Positions 17,970 to 26,500 of a DNA stretch of 64,000 nt are shown here, piece after piece (the stretch's first letter is position 1; each line of letters begins with the position of its first letter). The stretch is from Aliidiomarina celeris. GTDB taxonomy: Bacteria; Pseudomonadota; Gammaproteobacteria; Enterobacterales; Alteromonadaceae. Location: contig NZ_QMIL01000002.1 of NCBI RefSeq assembly GCF_003316875.1, positions 620,001-684,000 of the forward strand. The letters are read 5' to 3'. Below the pieces are notes generated by a model, which saw nothing but the letters and a program-made list of their open reading frames with translations, ran no database searches and was not told where the DNA came from. A program made the position numbers and the translations under genes.

Positions 17970-18920
17970 TCAGAGCATGGTTCGCAGCACAAGCACAGTA
18001 AACATGAGTAGTGCGACCCATAACTGTACTCCTAAGTATTTAAGCAGGAGCATCCTTACGCGGGTAGGTTTGGTAGCATTTGACGTATTAGCATTGAACC
18101 TTGTGCGGGAAATTTTTCGCCCGTCGTAGATGATCGGTCCGCCTAAATTTGTGCCGTTCCATGCGGCAGCCAAGCTAAACAATTCCGCGTCTTGCCGATG
18201 CATACCGACCGCGGCAGGTGCTAACCGAGGTTTGCGTGCTAGCCATAACAGTGCGCGCAAGGAATAGGCAACAAGTTGATGAGGAAGCCAGTTGAGCATT
18301 CGGAAGGTTGCGTCGGCAACGGCACCAAAGTCGGCATAGCGCGGGGAAAACATAGGCCATGCACGCGCAAGCTCGGCACAGCAGCGATAAATAAAGGCTG
18401 CTATCGGGCCAAGCACAGCAAACCAAAATACAACACCCACCCATACTTGTAGCAATGTGCGGGTTGTGTACTCGGCCGTGGTTTTCTCGATGCCGAGCGG
18501 GGAGAGCGAGGAGCAGTCGCGCACAAACCACTGTTGCAAACGAGAGCGAGCTAAGCTCTTCTGCCCCTCCGCGCGGGCTTTGTAAATGAGTTTTGCGTGC
18601 ATCAACCAAGGTTGGCTACCTAGGCTAAATACGAGAATAATAGCGGCAAAAACAGGCTGTAATGCGGCAAAAAAATAGAAGACGGCAAGCACACCGGCCC
18701 ACAGCAGTAGCAGTAAAAACACCGCCATCAACCCAGAGATTCGCTGCTGCGAACGTGGTCGTGGTTCGATTGGGTGAACGCGTACGGCGAGGCGCTTTGC
18801 AAGTTGGCGAAAAATCCAAAATGGATGTAAATGCAAAGGCAATAGCAAGAAGCGCTCAATGATGAGCGCTCCGAAAAATAGACCAGCTGTTATAGTGGTG
18901 GATGTTAGCTCTGCATTCAT
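17970..18920 (-). CDS. CobD/CbiB-AmpE superfamily membrane protein
   Basis: The 316-residue protein has about five membrane helices. The middle region (VRDCSSLSPLGIEKTTAEY, then a helix FWFAVLGPIAAFIYRC) follows the CbiB pattern of RD...Ls...iE..aEN...FW...G...A..YR. However, the AEN asparagine is Tyr here. The later segment ADATFRMLNWLPHQLVAYSL is also like AmpE, a related family. No other cobalamin genes are near. It starts 12 bases after the DUF2726 gene and is likely co-transcribed with it. A role in B12 synthesis is doubtful; a sensory or unknown membrane role is as likely. ATG 18920 is preferred to the TTG just before. Confidence 0.65.
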   Translation of the reverse strand: MNAELTSTTITAGLFFGALIIERFLLLPLHLHPFWIFRQLAKRLAVRVHPIEPRPRSQQRISGLMAVFLLLLLWAGVLAVFYFFAALQPVFAAIILVFSLGSQPWLMHAKLIYKARAEGQKSLARSRLQQWFVRDCSSLSPLGIEKTTAEYTTRTLLQVWVGVVFWFAVLGPIAAFIYRCCAELARAWPMFSPRYADFGAVADATFRMLNWLPHQLVAYSLRALLWLARKPRLAPAAVGMHRQDAELFSLAAAWNGTNLGGPIIYDGRKISRTRFNANTSNATKPTRVRMLLLKYLGVQLWVALLMFTVLVLRTML

Positions 18921-18932
18921 CAAAATAGATTA

Positions 18933-19490
18933 TCAGGCAGCGGCGGCGGCGTCACTCTCTGAATGGCGTTGTTTCGGGCCTGCGGCACGCACATATTCAC
19001 TTTGCCGTAGCTTGGTTTGGATAAACTCGCCGAGTTCGTCGGCACGATAGCCTGGGCGAGCTTTAAAGCGTAAGAAAGGAACGCCGGCGGCCGACAGTGA
19101 GTTCTTTAGGAACCAGTTGCGTTTCATTTGCACATTCGAGGGCTCTACCGGCTCAAGCTCAATAACAGCTGCAACTTTCATAGTGGTGCGGTCGCACAAC
19201 ACAAAATCGAGTAATCGGCTATTGAGTTTATTTGCGGCGTCGCGCTTAGCAGTGCTCGACAATCCGTCAGAGCGAACCGTAATTACGTCACCTAAACGTA
19301 CCTTGGTAAACACACGATAGCGTTCACCGCAACCGCGTTCGAGTAAGCTCATAAATGACTCTTCGGTTGCTGAGAAAAAGCTCTCTTGGCGTTTTTTATA
19401 AGGATAAGGAGCGAAGGTCTCCGATACGCGTGCAGCCAAAATAGCTACAGTAACGAGCGCCACAATAAAAAGGATAAGTAAATACTCCAT
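18933..19490 (-). CDS. DUF2726 family membrane-anchored protein
   Basis: The 185-residue protein has one N-terminal membrane helix (MEYLLILFIVALVTVAILAA) and a cytoplasmic domain. The domain has YRVFTKVRLGDVI, LLDFVLCD, VAAVIELEP and AGVPFLRFKARPGY, matching DUF2726, a domain with a restriction-endonuclease-like pattern. A likely E-x-E or D-E core is seen in VIELEP. The C-terminal tail is Ala-rich and low-complexity. ATG 19490 is chosen because GAGG lies eight bases before it. Function is unknown; nuclease activity is not shown. Confidence 0.72.
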   Translation of the reverse strand: MEYLLILFIVALVTVAILAARVSETFAPYPYKKRQESFFSATEESFMSLLERGCGERYRVFTKVRLGDVITVRSDGLSSTAKRDAANKLNSRLLDFVLCDRTTMKVAAVIELEPVEPSNVQMKRNWFLKNSLSAAGVPFLRFKARPGYRADELGEFIQTKLRQSEYVRAAGPKQRHSESDAAAAA

Positions 19491-19711
19491 AACCATTACC
19501 TCAATGTCAGGATTCTGACACATTCACCGCGAATGCGCCGTTGTATTGAGGCTAATGCAAGGAGCTTGCCAGAATGTCAGTTGTGCAATTGGCTTGAAAA
19601 GGGCGTATTATGCGCTTTCGTTTTAAAGGCGTTTTGCCGCTAATTTTTCACTTCGTTGTAATGCGTTTGCTGCCGAGCATAACGCGGTAAAGAGAAAAAG
19701 GAACCGAATTC

Positions 19712-20059
19712 ATGAGTCGTATCGACACCCACCTGCTCGAGCAGTATGTAGACATGTTAGGGTACGAAGGTGTGCAAGCAAGTCTCTCTACGTTTCGTTC
19801 ATTAATGCCAGACTATTACGATGAGTTAGAAACCTTCGTTGCGGTAAAAGATTCGGCCTCGGTACGCAGACAAGCGCACAAAATGAAAGGTGCCTGTCGG
19901 TCGCTTGGTTTTGTCGCCTTAGCAAAATACATGGAGCAGATAGAAAAAGACGCGTGGCAATGGGGTTTTGTAAACGACGTGCTAGAAAAATGGCCCACCG
20001 AAGTGAGCCAAGATATCGTGCTTGTGGAACAGTGGTTACTGCCTCATGCTGCGGTTTAA
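19712..20059 (+). CDS. Stand-alone HPt domain protein, probably for ArcA
   Basis: The 115-residue protein is a single four-helix HPt domain with phospho-accepting His56 in QAHKMKGACRSLGF. It has no kinase or receiver domain. It is convergent with arcA, with only two bases between stops. In Shewanella a separate HPt protein (HptA) with an ArcS kinase feeds phosphate to ArcA instead of a full ArcB; this gene looks like the same arrangement. AAGGA lies before the ATG. A TATTAT at 19606-19611 may be its -10. Confidence 0.82.
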   Translation: MSRIDTHLLEQYVDMLGYEGVQASLSTFRSLMPDYYDELETFVAVKDSASVRRQAHKMKGACRSLGFVALAKYMEQIEKDAWQWGFVNDVLEKWPTEVSQDIVLVEQWLLPHAAV

Positions 20060-20061
20060 AA

Positions 20062-20790
20062 CTATTCTGCTACTTTAATTTCCACGTCGCCAACGAACCG
20101 ATAGCCTTCACCATGAATGGTTGTTATCAAATTCGGGCTGTCGGGATGTGACTCAAAGTGGCGACGAATACGGCGAATTGCTACATCAACTGTACGGTCG
20201 TTAGGGCGCAGCTCGCGGTCGAGCATTTTGCGCACGAGCGTTTCGCGGTCATGTATTTTACCCGGTTGGGTAAGGAACAACTCTAATGCTCGAAACTCAC
20301 TTTTCGGTAAGCGGAACACTTTACCTTCTGGCGAATACAAGCAGCGGCTGTCACAGTCTAAAATCCAGTTACTGAAATGATACTGGCGGCTGCCTTCCAC
20401 TTTAAACTCTTGCGGCGTGTTAATTTGTTCGATCCGGCGCGCAAGATTACGTACCCGAATGGTTAATTCGCGAGGGTTGTAAGGCTTAATTAAATAGTCG
20501 TCGGCACCCAGTTCGAGTGCTAGTAAACGGTCGTCTTCGCTATCCCGACCGGTAAGGAAAATAAGCCCAATGTTATTTTGTTCGCGTAATGACTCAGCGA
20601 GCTCTAACCCACTTTGACCCGGCAAGTTCACATCCATAATGATAATATCAATGTCTTGTTGCGCCATTATATGTTCCATTTGCCGGCCGTCGGCGGCGTC
20701 AAAAACCTCATAGCCTTCTTTTTGGAATAAGCGCGACAAGGTTTGTCGAGTAATGACTTCGTCTTCTACGATCAGCAATTTTACGTTCAT
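20062..20790 (-). CDS. arcA: Response regulator ArcA
   Basis: ArcA is an OmpR-family regulator that represses respiratory genes when oxygen is low. The 242-residue protein has the receiver acid pocket VEDE, phospho-acceptor Asp53 in IIMDVNLPG, Lys102 in YLIKPYNPRELT, and a winged-helix DNA-binding domain ending DRTVDVAIRRIRRHFE and TTIHGEGYRFVGD. Identity with E. coli ArcA is evident over its length. ATG 20790 has GGAAG five bases upstream and is preferred to the ATG at 20802. It follows a sensor kinase gene by 97 bases and faces an HPt gene. Confidence 0.95.
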   Translation of the reverse strand: MNVKLLIVEDEVITRQTLSRLFQKEGYEVFDAADGRQMEHIMAQQDIDIIIMDVNLPGQSGLELAESLREQNNIGLIFLTGRDSEDDRLLALELGADDYLIKPYNPRELTIRVRNLARRIEQINTPQEFKVEGSRQYHFSNWILDCDSRCLYSPEGKVFRLPKSEFRALELFLTQPGKIHDRETLVRKMLDRELRPNDRTVDVAIRRIRRHFESHPDSPNLITTIHGEGYRFVGDVEIKVAE

Positions 20791-20887
20791 AGTTGCTTCC
20801 ATGGTGGCCGCTGGCTGGTTTCTCGTTACCAGTCGTTGAATGTTTGTTAACTATTAAGAATATGATTTTACGTCTAATTAAAGCAAG

Positions 20888-22510
20888 TTAAAAGTTTGTT
20901 TTTTGTGCGAGAGGAATTGTAACACGAATTTGAGTACCATTGCCCAATTCACTTTCGCATAAAATGTTGCCTTTCAGCACTTGAGTGACCAAATTATAGA
21001 CTAAGTGCATGCCCAAGCCAGGATGCCCGCTAATGCGACTAGAGGTCATAAAGGGTTCAAAAATACGGTGTTGCATTTCGTCAGTCATGCCCACGCCATT
21101 GTCTTTACAGCAAATATTCAGGTTTTCTTCGGTAATGTTTAACGTTACTTGAATATGCCCTTCTGCTCGCCCTTTAAATGCATGGTGAGCCGCATTCTCA
21201 ATGAGTTCGGTAAGAATGGTTTCTAGTGGGCGTGGGCGCACATAAACAATAGTGTCGGGAGCATTGATGGTAAGCGATAACGACGGATTACTGTCGAGTA
21301 GTGGCTGTAATTGAGTCTGAATCAACGCTCGCAGATCCATTAAATTAACCGCACAGGGCGACTCATTGGCATGTTCGAAGGCAAGGCTACGAAAACTTCC
21401 AATGAGTTCGCTCGCCTTCGCCAAGTTGCGCTGCACTACATTAATATTGGTGTTGAGATCGTCGATCACAGTGGCAAAGCTCGGATCGGGGAAACTGGCC
21501 TTATGTTGCTGTAAAAGTTCAACGCGCTCGGCAACTATTGATGCAGAAGTAACACTTAAGCCTAATGGTGTATTAATTTCATGGGCAATCCCCGCAACCA
21601 TATCTGTCATCGAAGCGAGCCGTTCGGTTTCAATACGCCGGTGCTGACCAGCATGTAACTGCTCGAGTGTGCTAATGAGTTCATTGTTGGCTTCACGCAG
21701 GGCACGGGTGCGTTGGCTAATCTTATTTTCCAGCTCGCTTACTAGTGCTTTATGTTCCTGTTCTGAGCTCTGCTGGTTCTTTTGCAAGCGATCATAGCGC
21801 TCGAGAATTGCGTTAATACTGACACTCACTTGGTTAAGCTCGCGCAGTTCAATGGGTGGAACACGCTGCTCATACTGCTTCTTTTGTACGATATTCTCTA
21901 AGTCGTTATTCATGCGGGTAAGCGGAGCGAGTAAACGTTTTCGCATGGCATTGGCAATAAAAGCCGCAATAAGTGCGCTAAAAAGGGTAATAGCGCAGGC
22001 CACAAAAATGGAACGCCATTTGTATTCGTTCAGCTCTAACAACGATGTTCGCAAATACACGTAACCAATAAGCTCTTGGTTAGAGCCCCTGATCGGCCGG
22101 CTCAGTTCAATGCTGTCGGGGGCGACTAGAGGTTCCTGCAACGCTTCGAGGCGATTGGTTCGAGCTGGAATTGGCGACAAGTCGGGCCGATTGAAGCTGG
22201 TGAAAAATTGCAGCTTGTTGGTCACGGGTTCAAATCGATAGAGATGCAAATGAGTAATAAACCCCGACCCTTCCAGCCCACGCATAACGTCTTCGGCATA
22301 GGAGAGGTCATTGCGCGCGACGGCGTCGCGTAATACACGTACTAAAATGTCGGCATTCGCTACGGTGCGGGCTTCGAGTGACTGTTTGTACGTTTGTACT
22401 TGTGTGTAGGTTGTTATGGCAAAGGACAAGCTTAGCGCGAGCAAGGTTACGAATACGACGGTAACAAGTAGGCCGTATTGAATAGAGCTTCTGGAACGCG
22501 CATTGAGCAT
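20888..22510 (-). CDS. Membrane sensor histidine kinase
   Basis: The 540-residue kinase has a first membrane helix at about 12-33, a periplasmic sensor of about 130 residues, a second helix near 168-187 and a HAMP-like linker. A coiled coil of about 50 residues (near 240-295) follows, then the H box AGIAHEINTPLG with His310. The ATPase has TELIENAAHHAF (N box), CKDNGVGM (G1), FEPF (F box) and GLGMHLVYNLV (G2). There is no receiver or HPt domain. It precedes arcA on the same strand, so it may feed ArcA directly or through a separate HPt, but its stimulus and partner are not shown by sequence. Confidence 0.82.
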   Translation of the reverse strand: MLNARSRSSIQYGLLVTVVFVTLLALSLSFAITTYTQVQTYKQSLEARTVANADILVRVLRDAVARNDLSYAEDVMRGLEGSGFITHLHLYRFEPVTNKLQFFTSFNRPDLSPIPARTNRLEALQEPLVAPDSIELSRPIRGSNQELIGYVYLRTSLLELNEYKWRSIFVACAITLFSALIAAFIANAMRKRLLAPLTRMNNDLENIVQKKQYEQRVPPIELRELNQVSVSINAILERYDRLQKNQQSSEQEHKALVSELENKISQRTRALREANNELISTLEQLHAGQHRRIETERLASMTDMVAGIAHEINTPLGLSVTSASIVAERVELLQQHKASFPDPSFATVIDDLNTNINVVQRNLAKASELIGSFRSLAFEHANESPCAVNLMDLRALIQTQLQPLLDSNPSLSLTINAPDTIVYVRPRPLETILTELIENAAHHAFKGRAEGHIQVTLNITEENLNICCKDNGVGMTDEMQHRIFEPFMTSSRISGHPGLGMHLVYNLVTQVLKGNILCESELGNGTQIRVTIPLAQKTNF

Positions 22511-22583
22511 AAGTTATTTTTGTTATAGTTCTGTTAATGAAGTAGGTATGTTAAACCTGAATAATAGCGAAAACAAGTACAGT

Positions 22584-23561
22584 CTAACGCGCTAAACTAA
22601 TAGCGTATCGGCTATTCTCTGCCAACAGCTCAACGGTTGCGAATTGTTCACTTAGTTTCTGATGCCATGGCAAGAAGCGGTTATAGACCAATATGATGCG
22701 TCCGTGCGGTTGTAGGTGGTGTTTAGCATTTGCAATAAAGCGCTCGGTTATCGCGTAATCGTTTTGTTTTCCTTGGTGAAAAGGCGGATTGCTAATAATC
22801 CAGTCGTAGCGGCCAGAAAGTTGATGAAAGCCGTCTGACAAACAAAAGTGAACGGGTATGCGGCAGTGCTCGAGTGTTTTTTTGCTGGCGGCAATAGCCA
22901 GCGCGCTTAAATCAGTAGCGGTAATCTCGCTTGGTGAGCGCTGCAGGCTGAGCCATTGGCTAATGATGCCGCAGCCACAGCCGAGGTCGAGCACTGAGCC
23001 GCTAATGGTTGCGGGCAAGTGCTCAAGTAAAAACTGGGTGCCGAGATCCTTTTTTTCAAAGCTAAACACACCGGGCAAAAAATAGAGCTCGTCGCGTTGG
23101 CTAAAGGCCAGCGAAGGTTCGAAGTGATGGCGTTCGGTCGTTTGCGTGAAGAGTAACTGACAATGGTTGCCACTTGGGCCTTTAACGACAGGGCTGAACC
23201 CTCTAAGTGGTATTTTCGCAATACTTTTAATCCCCGTGTCTTTGGCGCCGACAATAACCACTTCGGTACCCAGCGGGAGGTGTGCATTCAGTTGCGCAAG
23301 TAAAAAGCGCAGTAACGCCTTTTCTTTCGAAAGAAAAACAATAACCTGCGAGAACTCACGCGCGGGGCGATAAAACGCGTCGAGCTCGACACGGGCGGTA
23401 GATTCCCGCTGCAACACCGCCTGCTGATGCGCGTAAATACACCAAGCATATTGGTGGGAGCGAAGCTGAAAATCGGCGGGTGGATTGACCAATAATTGCG
23501 GGTTTGTGTTCGAAAATAGTGCATGGCGCTCGCACAGCTGCCATGTTTGCTCATTACTCAA
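22584..23561 (-). CDS. rsmC: 16S rRNA m2G1207 methyltransferase RsmC
   Basis: RsmC methylates G1207 of 16S rRNA in the 30S subunit using SAM. The C-terminal catalytic domain shows the SAM motif SVLDLGCGCGIISQWL and the base-flipping motif IISNPPFHQG. The N-terminal half is a degenerate methyltransferase-like domain. No ATG is available near the expected start. A TTG at 23561, overlapping the stop of the preceding gene by eight bases and preceded by GAAGGA ten bases away, gives 325 residues (E. coli 343). The start is therefore tentative. Confidence 0.88.
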   Translation of the reverse strand: MSNEQTWQLCERHALFSNTNPQLLVNPPADFQLRSHQYAWCIYAHQQAVLQRESTARVELDAFYRPAREFSQVIVFLSKEKALLRFLLAQLNAHLPLGTEVVIVGAKDTGIKSIAKIPLRGFSPVVKGPSGNHCQLLFTQTTERHHFEPSLAFSQRDELYFLPGVFSFEKKDLGTQFLLEHLPATISGSVLDLGCGCGIISQWLSLQRSPSEITATDLSALAIAASKKTLEHCRIPVHFCLSDGFHQLSGRYDWIISNPPFHQGKQNDYAITERFIANAKHHLQPHGRIILVYNRFLPWHQKLSEQFATVELLAENSRYAISLAR

Positions 23562-25218
23562 CCTTAATTTGTCCTTCTTCGATAGAAATTTGAGTCGGCC
23601 CACGGGCTTGGTCGAAGAATTTAATTTTATCACGGAACAAGAATTCCGCACCAAAATGTAAAACCTTATTGGTAACCGCTCGTATACGCGGGTGTTCGAG
23701 CGGCTCTTGTTGCAACAAGGTGAGCTGGTTACGCAGGGAAATAATGTCGGTTTGGTGGGTCGTAATGGCTTCCACTAATTCAGCTTTAAACCCTTTGCTA
23801 AACGAAGCAGGATCGGCAATATACATTTCTTTGGTGCGCGCGAGCTCTTTTTTGTCGAGCAGTAGCTTCTGCAATTGCTGCTTAACTTCTTGCTGGCGCA
23901 ATTCATTGGCTTCAAAGTCGAAAGGTACGCTAAACATTACGCGCGTGCGGGTGCCGGCCGGTGCGCCGAGTTGACCAACAAACAAATCGTCGGCTATTTC
24001 GGTTAAGCCGCCGATAATTTTACCGTTTGCAGCTTCGGCCTCGCCGCCAATATGAACCTTTCCGGCAGAAATAACGTGGCAGTGGGTGAGTTGTTTATCT
24101 ACTAAAATACCGTCACGAGCAACGAGCGTTGCGTATTGTGCATAAGCCACATAAATAGACCCGTCGGCGGTAATACGCGCCGAATTCTCATGTATGTCTG
24201 CAATTTGCGAGTCTTCCACCGGCCGCATGTGACCAATAACCCCTTTGGTTACCGTAATATTGCCGCTCGCTCTCACTATTGCGCTGTCTATATAACCATG
24301 AACAGTAATGTCGCCCGAGGCAATCACTTCCATTCCAGAAGCCACATTGCCGTCAATAATAACCGAGCCTTCGTAATTAATATGCCCAGTTGTTACGTCA
24401 ACCGAGCCCATCGACAAGGTTTGATCTACGGTGGCGGTGTTCGCGGTGAAAGAGGGCAAGCCTACCAAGGTAGCAACGAGAATATTGTTATTGACCGAAC
24501 TAATTTCGGTGCCGGGGCCTGGCTGCAATGGAATATCAACGCCGTCTTCGCCATGCAAAATCTCACCGGTAACGCGAAACCCGGGTTTGGCGAGTGTGGG
24601 TGGAATACGCTCGAGTATTTGCGTTCCTTTTTGTACCGACCCAAGTTCACCAAGGTTGCGCATATCGACCCTGTGTTTGTCTTTTGCTTGAGGTTTTAAA
24701 ACACGTTTGCGCGCGTCTTCAACGAGTGGTTTGAACTCGGTGTCTTTGCCATGCACCGGCTCTTTTCCTTTTGCGATCACTATTGAAAAGGTTTCGCCTG
24801 GTTCGGCTTCGTTGGTGTGGAGCACAAGTTTTTCAATTGCAGCCCGGCGTATGCCGTTGACAATTTTATGCTCGCGAAGCTGGTTAAGAACCGTTTGTGT
24901 GGAAAGTGGTTTGCCGCCATAAGGTGCTTGTGCGGTGGCTTCCGCTTCCATTTGGTCGTCGCTTACACGAAAGTGAATGAGGCCGTCGAGCTGCTCGCCA
25001 ACGCGCACACTAATAATGCTGAGGTCCGACTCATCGCGCATTTTTACAAACCGTTCGGCGGCTGTTTTCCAGGCGTTTTCATCAACCTTACAGTGTTTGT
25101 AACGCGAACTGAGGAAGCCACTTTCAAGGAAGTGGGGGGTTAATGAACTTTCTGGTGTTTCGCGCGGAATATCCAGTTTCAATTCATTGTTATAAAGTTT
25201 AAATGCAATGGCGCCCAT
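23554..25218 (-). CDS. FapA/DUF342 family protein
   Basis: The 554-residue protein is a DUF342 (FapA-type) protein. An N-terminal domain (about 1-180) precedes a right-handed beta-helix built from repeats such as GSVIIDGNVASGMEVIASGD and ASGNITVTKGVIG (about 270-420). A C-terminal coiled coil of about 100 residues follows. Such proteins are cytoplasmic and of unclear function; in Vibrio a member is a scaffold for a glucose-responsive regulator of flagellar synthesis. It lies 29 bases after an HPt-like gene and overlaps rsmC. Its link to signalling here is inferred from the neighbours. Confidence 0.82.
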   Translation of the reverse strand: MGAIAFKLYNNELKLDIPRETPESSLTPHFLESGFLSSRYKHCKVDENAWKTAAERFVKMRDESDLSIISVRVGEQLDGLIHFRVSDDQMEAEATAQAPYGGKPLSTQTVLNQLREHKIVNGIRRAAIEKLVLHTNEAEPGETFSIVIAKGKEPVHGKDTEFKPLVEDARKRVLKPQAKDKHRVDMRNLGELGSVQKGTQILERIPPTLAKPGFRVTGEILHGEDGVDIPLQPGPGTEISSVNNNILVATLVGLPSFTANTATVDQTLSMGSVDVTTGHINYEGSVIIDGNVASGMEVIASGDITVHGYIDSAIVRASGNITVTKGVIGHMRPVEDSQIADIHENSARITADGSIYVAYAQYATLVARDGILVDKQLTHCHVISAGKVHIGGEAEAANGKIIGGLTEIADDLFVGQLGAPAGTRTRVMFSVPFDFEANELRQQEVKQQLQKLLLDKKELARTKEMYIADPASFSKGFKAELVEAITTHQTDIISLRNQLTLLQQEPLEHPRIRAVTNKVLHFGAEFLFRDKIKFFDQARGPTQISIEEGQIKVE

Positions 25219-25247
25219 ACCGAACCTCTACGACCATTTGTAATATA

Positions 25248-25745
25248 TTATTGTTGGTCTGTATTTACTTTAAGGTAGTGTAACGCAGAGTTAAAGTCGA
25301 AACCCTTCAAATAGTGCAATATTTGCTCGAGTTGCTCGCCTGTGAGCGGGGTTTTATTGTTATTAAGCAACTGGTTAACCATATTAATGGCACTAAAATT
25401 ATGTTGTCTAATTAGGCGTTCCAAACGCACCAGCGTTTGCTGCTCGGGTGAATGTTCGTGTTGGGGTTGCAGCGCAAGGAAAACCGCTAATCGTTCGGCC
25501 ACGCGCGGTACGAACGACCACTGAACATGCTCCGGAATTTCAAGGCAGTGCTCCACAGCCTCGGATAATTGGTTGTCGGCAATATAACTAGCACAGCCTT
25601 TCAGTGCATGGACGAGCTGGAATGCGCGCTGCTCAGCCTGTTCGGTTTGTTGCTGATAATAGTGCATAAGCAGCGGAGCCGTGTCTTTGTGTTGTTCGGC
25701 GACAATGCTTTGGTAGTGCGCAGCGTTCGACTTTTGGAAATACAC
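25248..25745 (-). CDS. HPt-like domain protein of unknown partner
   Basis: The 165-residue protein has an N-terminal helical domain with FQLVHALKGCASYIADNQL. This resembles the phospho-histidine helix of HPt domains (H-x-L-K-G-x-A). A C-terminal helical part (LLNNNKTPLTGEQLEQILHYL, then FDFNSALHYL) follows. Its start is a GTG at 25745 with a weak ribosome site. It lies 40 bases after the FlgO-type lipoprotein gene and 29 bases before the FapA gene on the same strand. Family assignment rests on the one motif and length, so it is moderate. Confidence 0.55.
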   Translation of the reverse strand: MYFQKSNAAHYQSIVAEQHKDTAPLLMHYYQQQTEQAEQRAFQLVHALKGCASYIADNQLSEAVEHCLEIPEHVQWSFVPRVAERLAVFLALQPQHEHSPEQQTLVRLERLIRQHNFSAINMVNQLLNNNKTPLTGEQLEQILHYLKGFDFNSALHYLKVNTDQQ

Positions 25746-25785
25746 GGTTCAGGTCTCTTCGTATCAGGTCACTGGTTAGCGCTCA

Positions 25786-26415
25786 TCACCGAATGCGTTG
25801 AAAAGGGCGCTTCTGTTCGGGGGCTGGCTCGGGCTCAGGAGCGCTACGCCACAATCCGTTATTACGCCACTCAGAGTGCGGCGCATCACTGGGGTTGCTG
25901 TACTTAGGGAAGTAATGGCTTGCCGCATAAACAACCTGCTGGTCGTGTACGTTTACTAACCGCGCATTCACCACATACCCACCGACCGCCTCAGTGTAAG
26001 TACCGGTGAGAAAATAGTCTACATCAAGGTAACGACGAATATGAGAGGCTTCCCGGCTGAGCATTTGCTCTTGGCTTTCTTGCAGCCGAATTTGCTGTGT
26101 TAAACGGTGCTCGAAGGCAAATAAGTTGTGATGCACAGCTTCGCTGAACAGGCCTTCTTGAATTTGTTGAATAAGTGCGGGGTGTTCGCTTGTGGAGTCG
26201 AGTTGGCTCGCGGGCAAAATGGAGCCAATCGCAATACGATGCGGCGCACCAAGTTGCGGGAAGAGTTTTTCTGCTAATACCGCGGTTTCTTGTTCAACGA
26301 GAGTGTGACCTTGGTGGTTGGCTGAAGGCACAAATACAACTGGCTCGGGTGCAGAGCTACACGCTGCAAGGAGTAGCGATAAGAACGCTATGTGTAGAGT
26401 GGGGAATCGCTGCAT
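25786..26415 (-). CDS. FlgO-type outer-membrane lipoprotein
   Basis: The 209-residue protein has a lipoprotein signal, FLSLLLAACSS, with the lipid-bearing Cys at about residue 19. Past it, LVEQETAVLAEKLFPQL and the sequence YLDVDYFLTGTYTEAVGGYVVNARLVNV match the FlgO domain, found in flagellar-associated outer-membrane proteins of Vibrio. No flagellar genes are nearby. ATG 26415 has GAGG eight bases upstream and puts the signal in the usual place. The C-terminus is Pro/Glu/Arg-rich. Its lipidation would use Lgt encoded at 36661. Confidence 0.75.
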   Translation of the reverse strand: MQRFPTLHIAFLSLLLAACSSAPEPVVFVPSANHQGHTLVEQETAVLAEKLFPQLGAPHRIAIGSILPASQLDSTSEHPALIQQIQEGLFSEAVHHNLFAFEHRLTQQIRLQESQEQMLSREASHIRRYLDVDYFLTGTYTEAVGGYVVNARLVNVHDQQVVYAASHYFPKYSNPSDAPHSEWRNNGLWRSAPEPEPAPEQKRPFQRIR

Positions 26416-26500
26416 AAAATAAACCTCGGCCAATGAACTTCTTGTTCTTTATCGGCCAAGGTTGCGGGAGCTTGAACGCTGTTTTATTAAATAGCGGCTG

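Noticed and set aside
24136-24699. 187-codon plus-strand frame inside the FapA/DUF342 gene
   Set aside because: Composition and lack of ribosome site mark it as a shadow of the minus-strand beta-helix gene.
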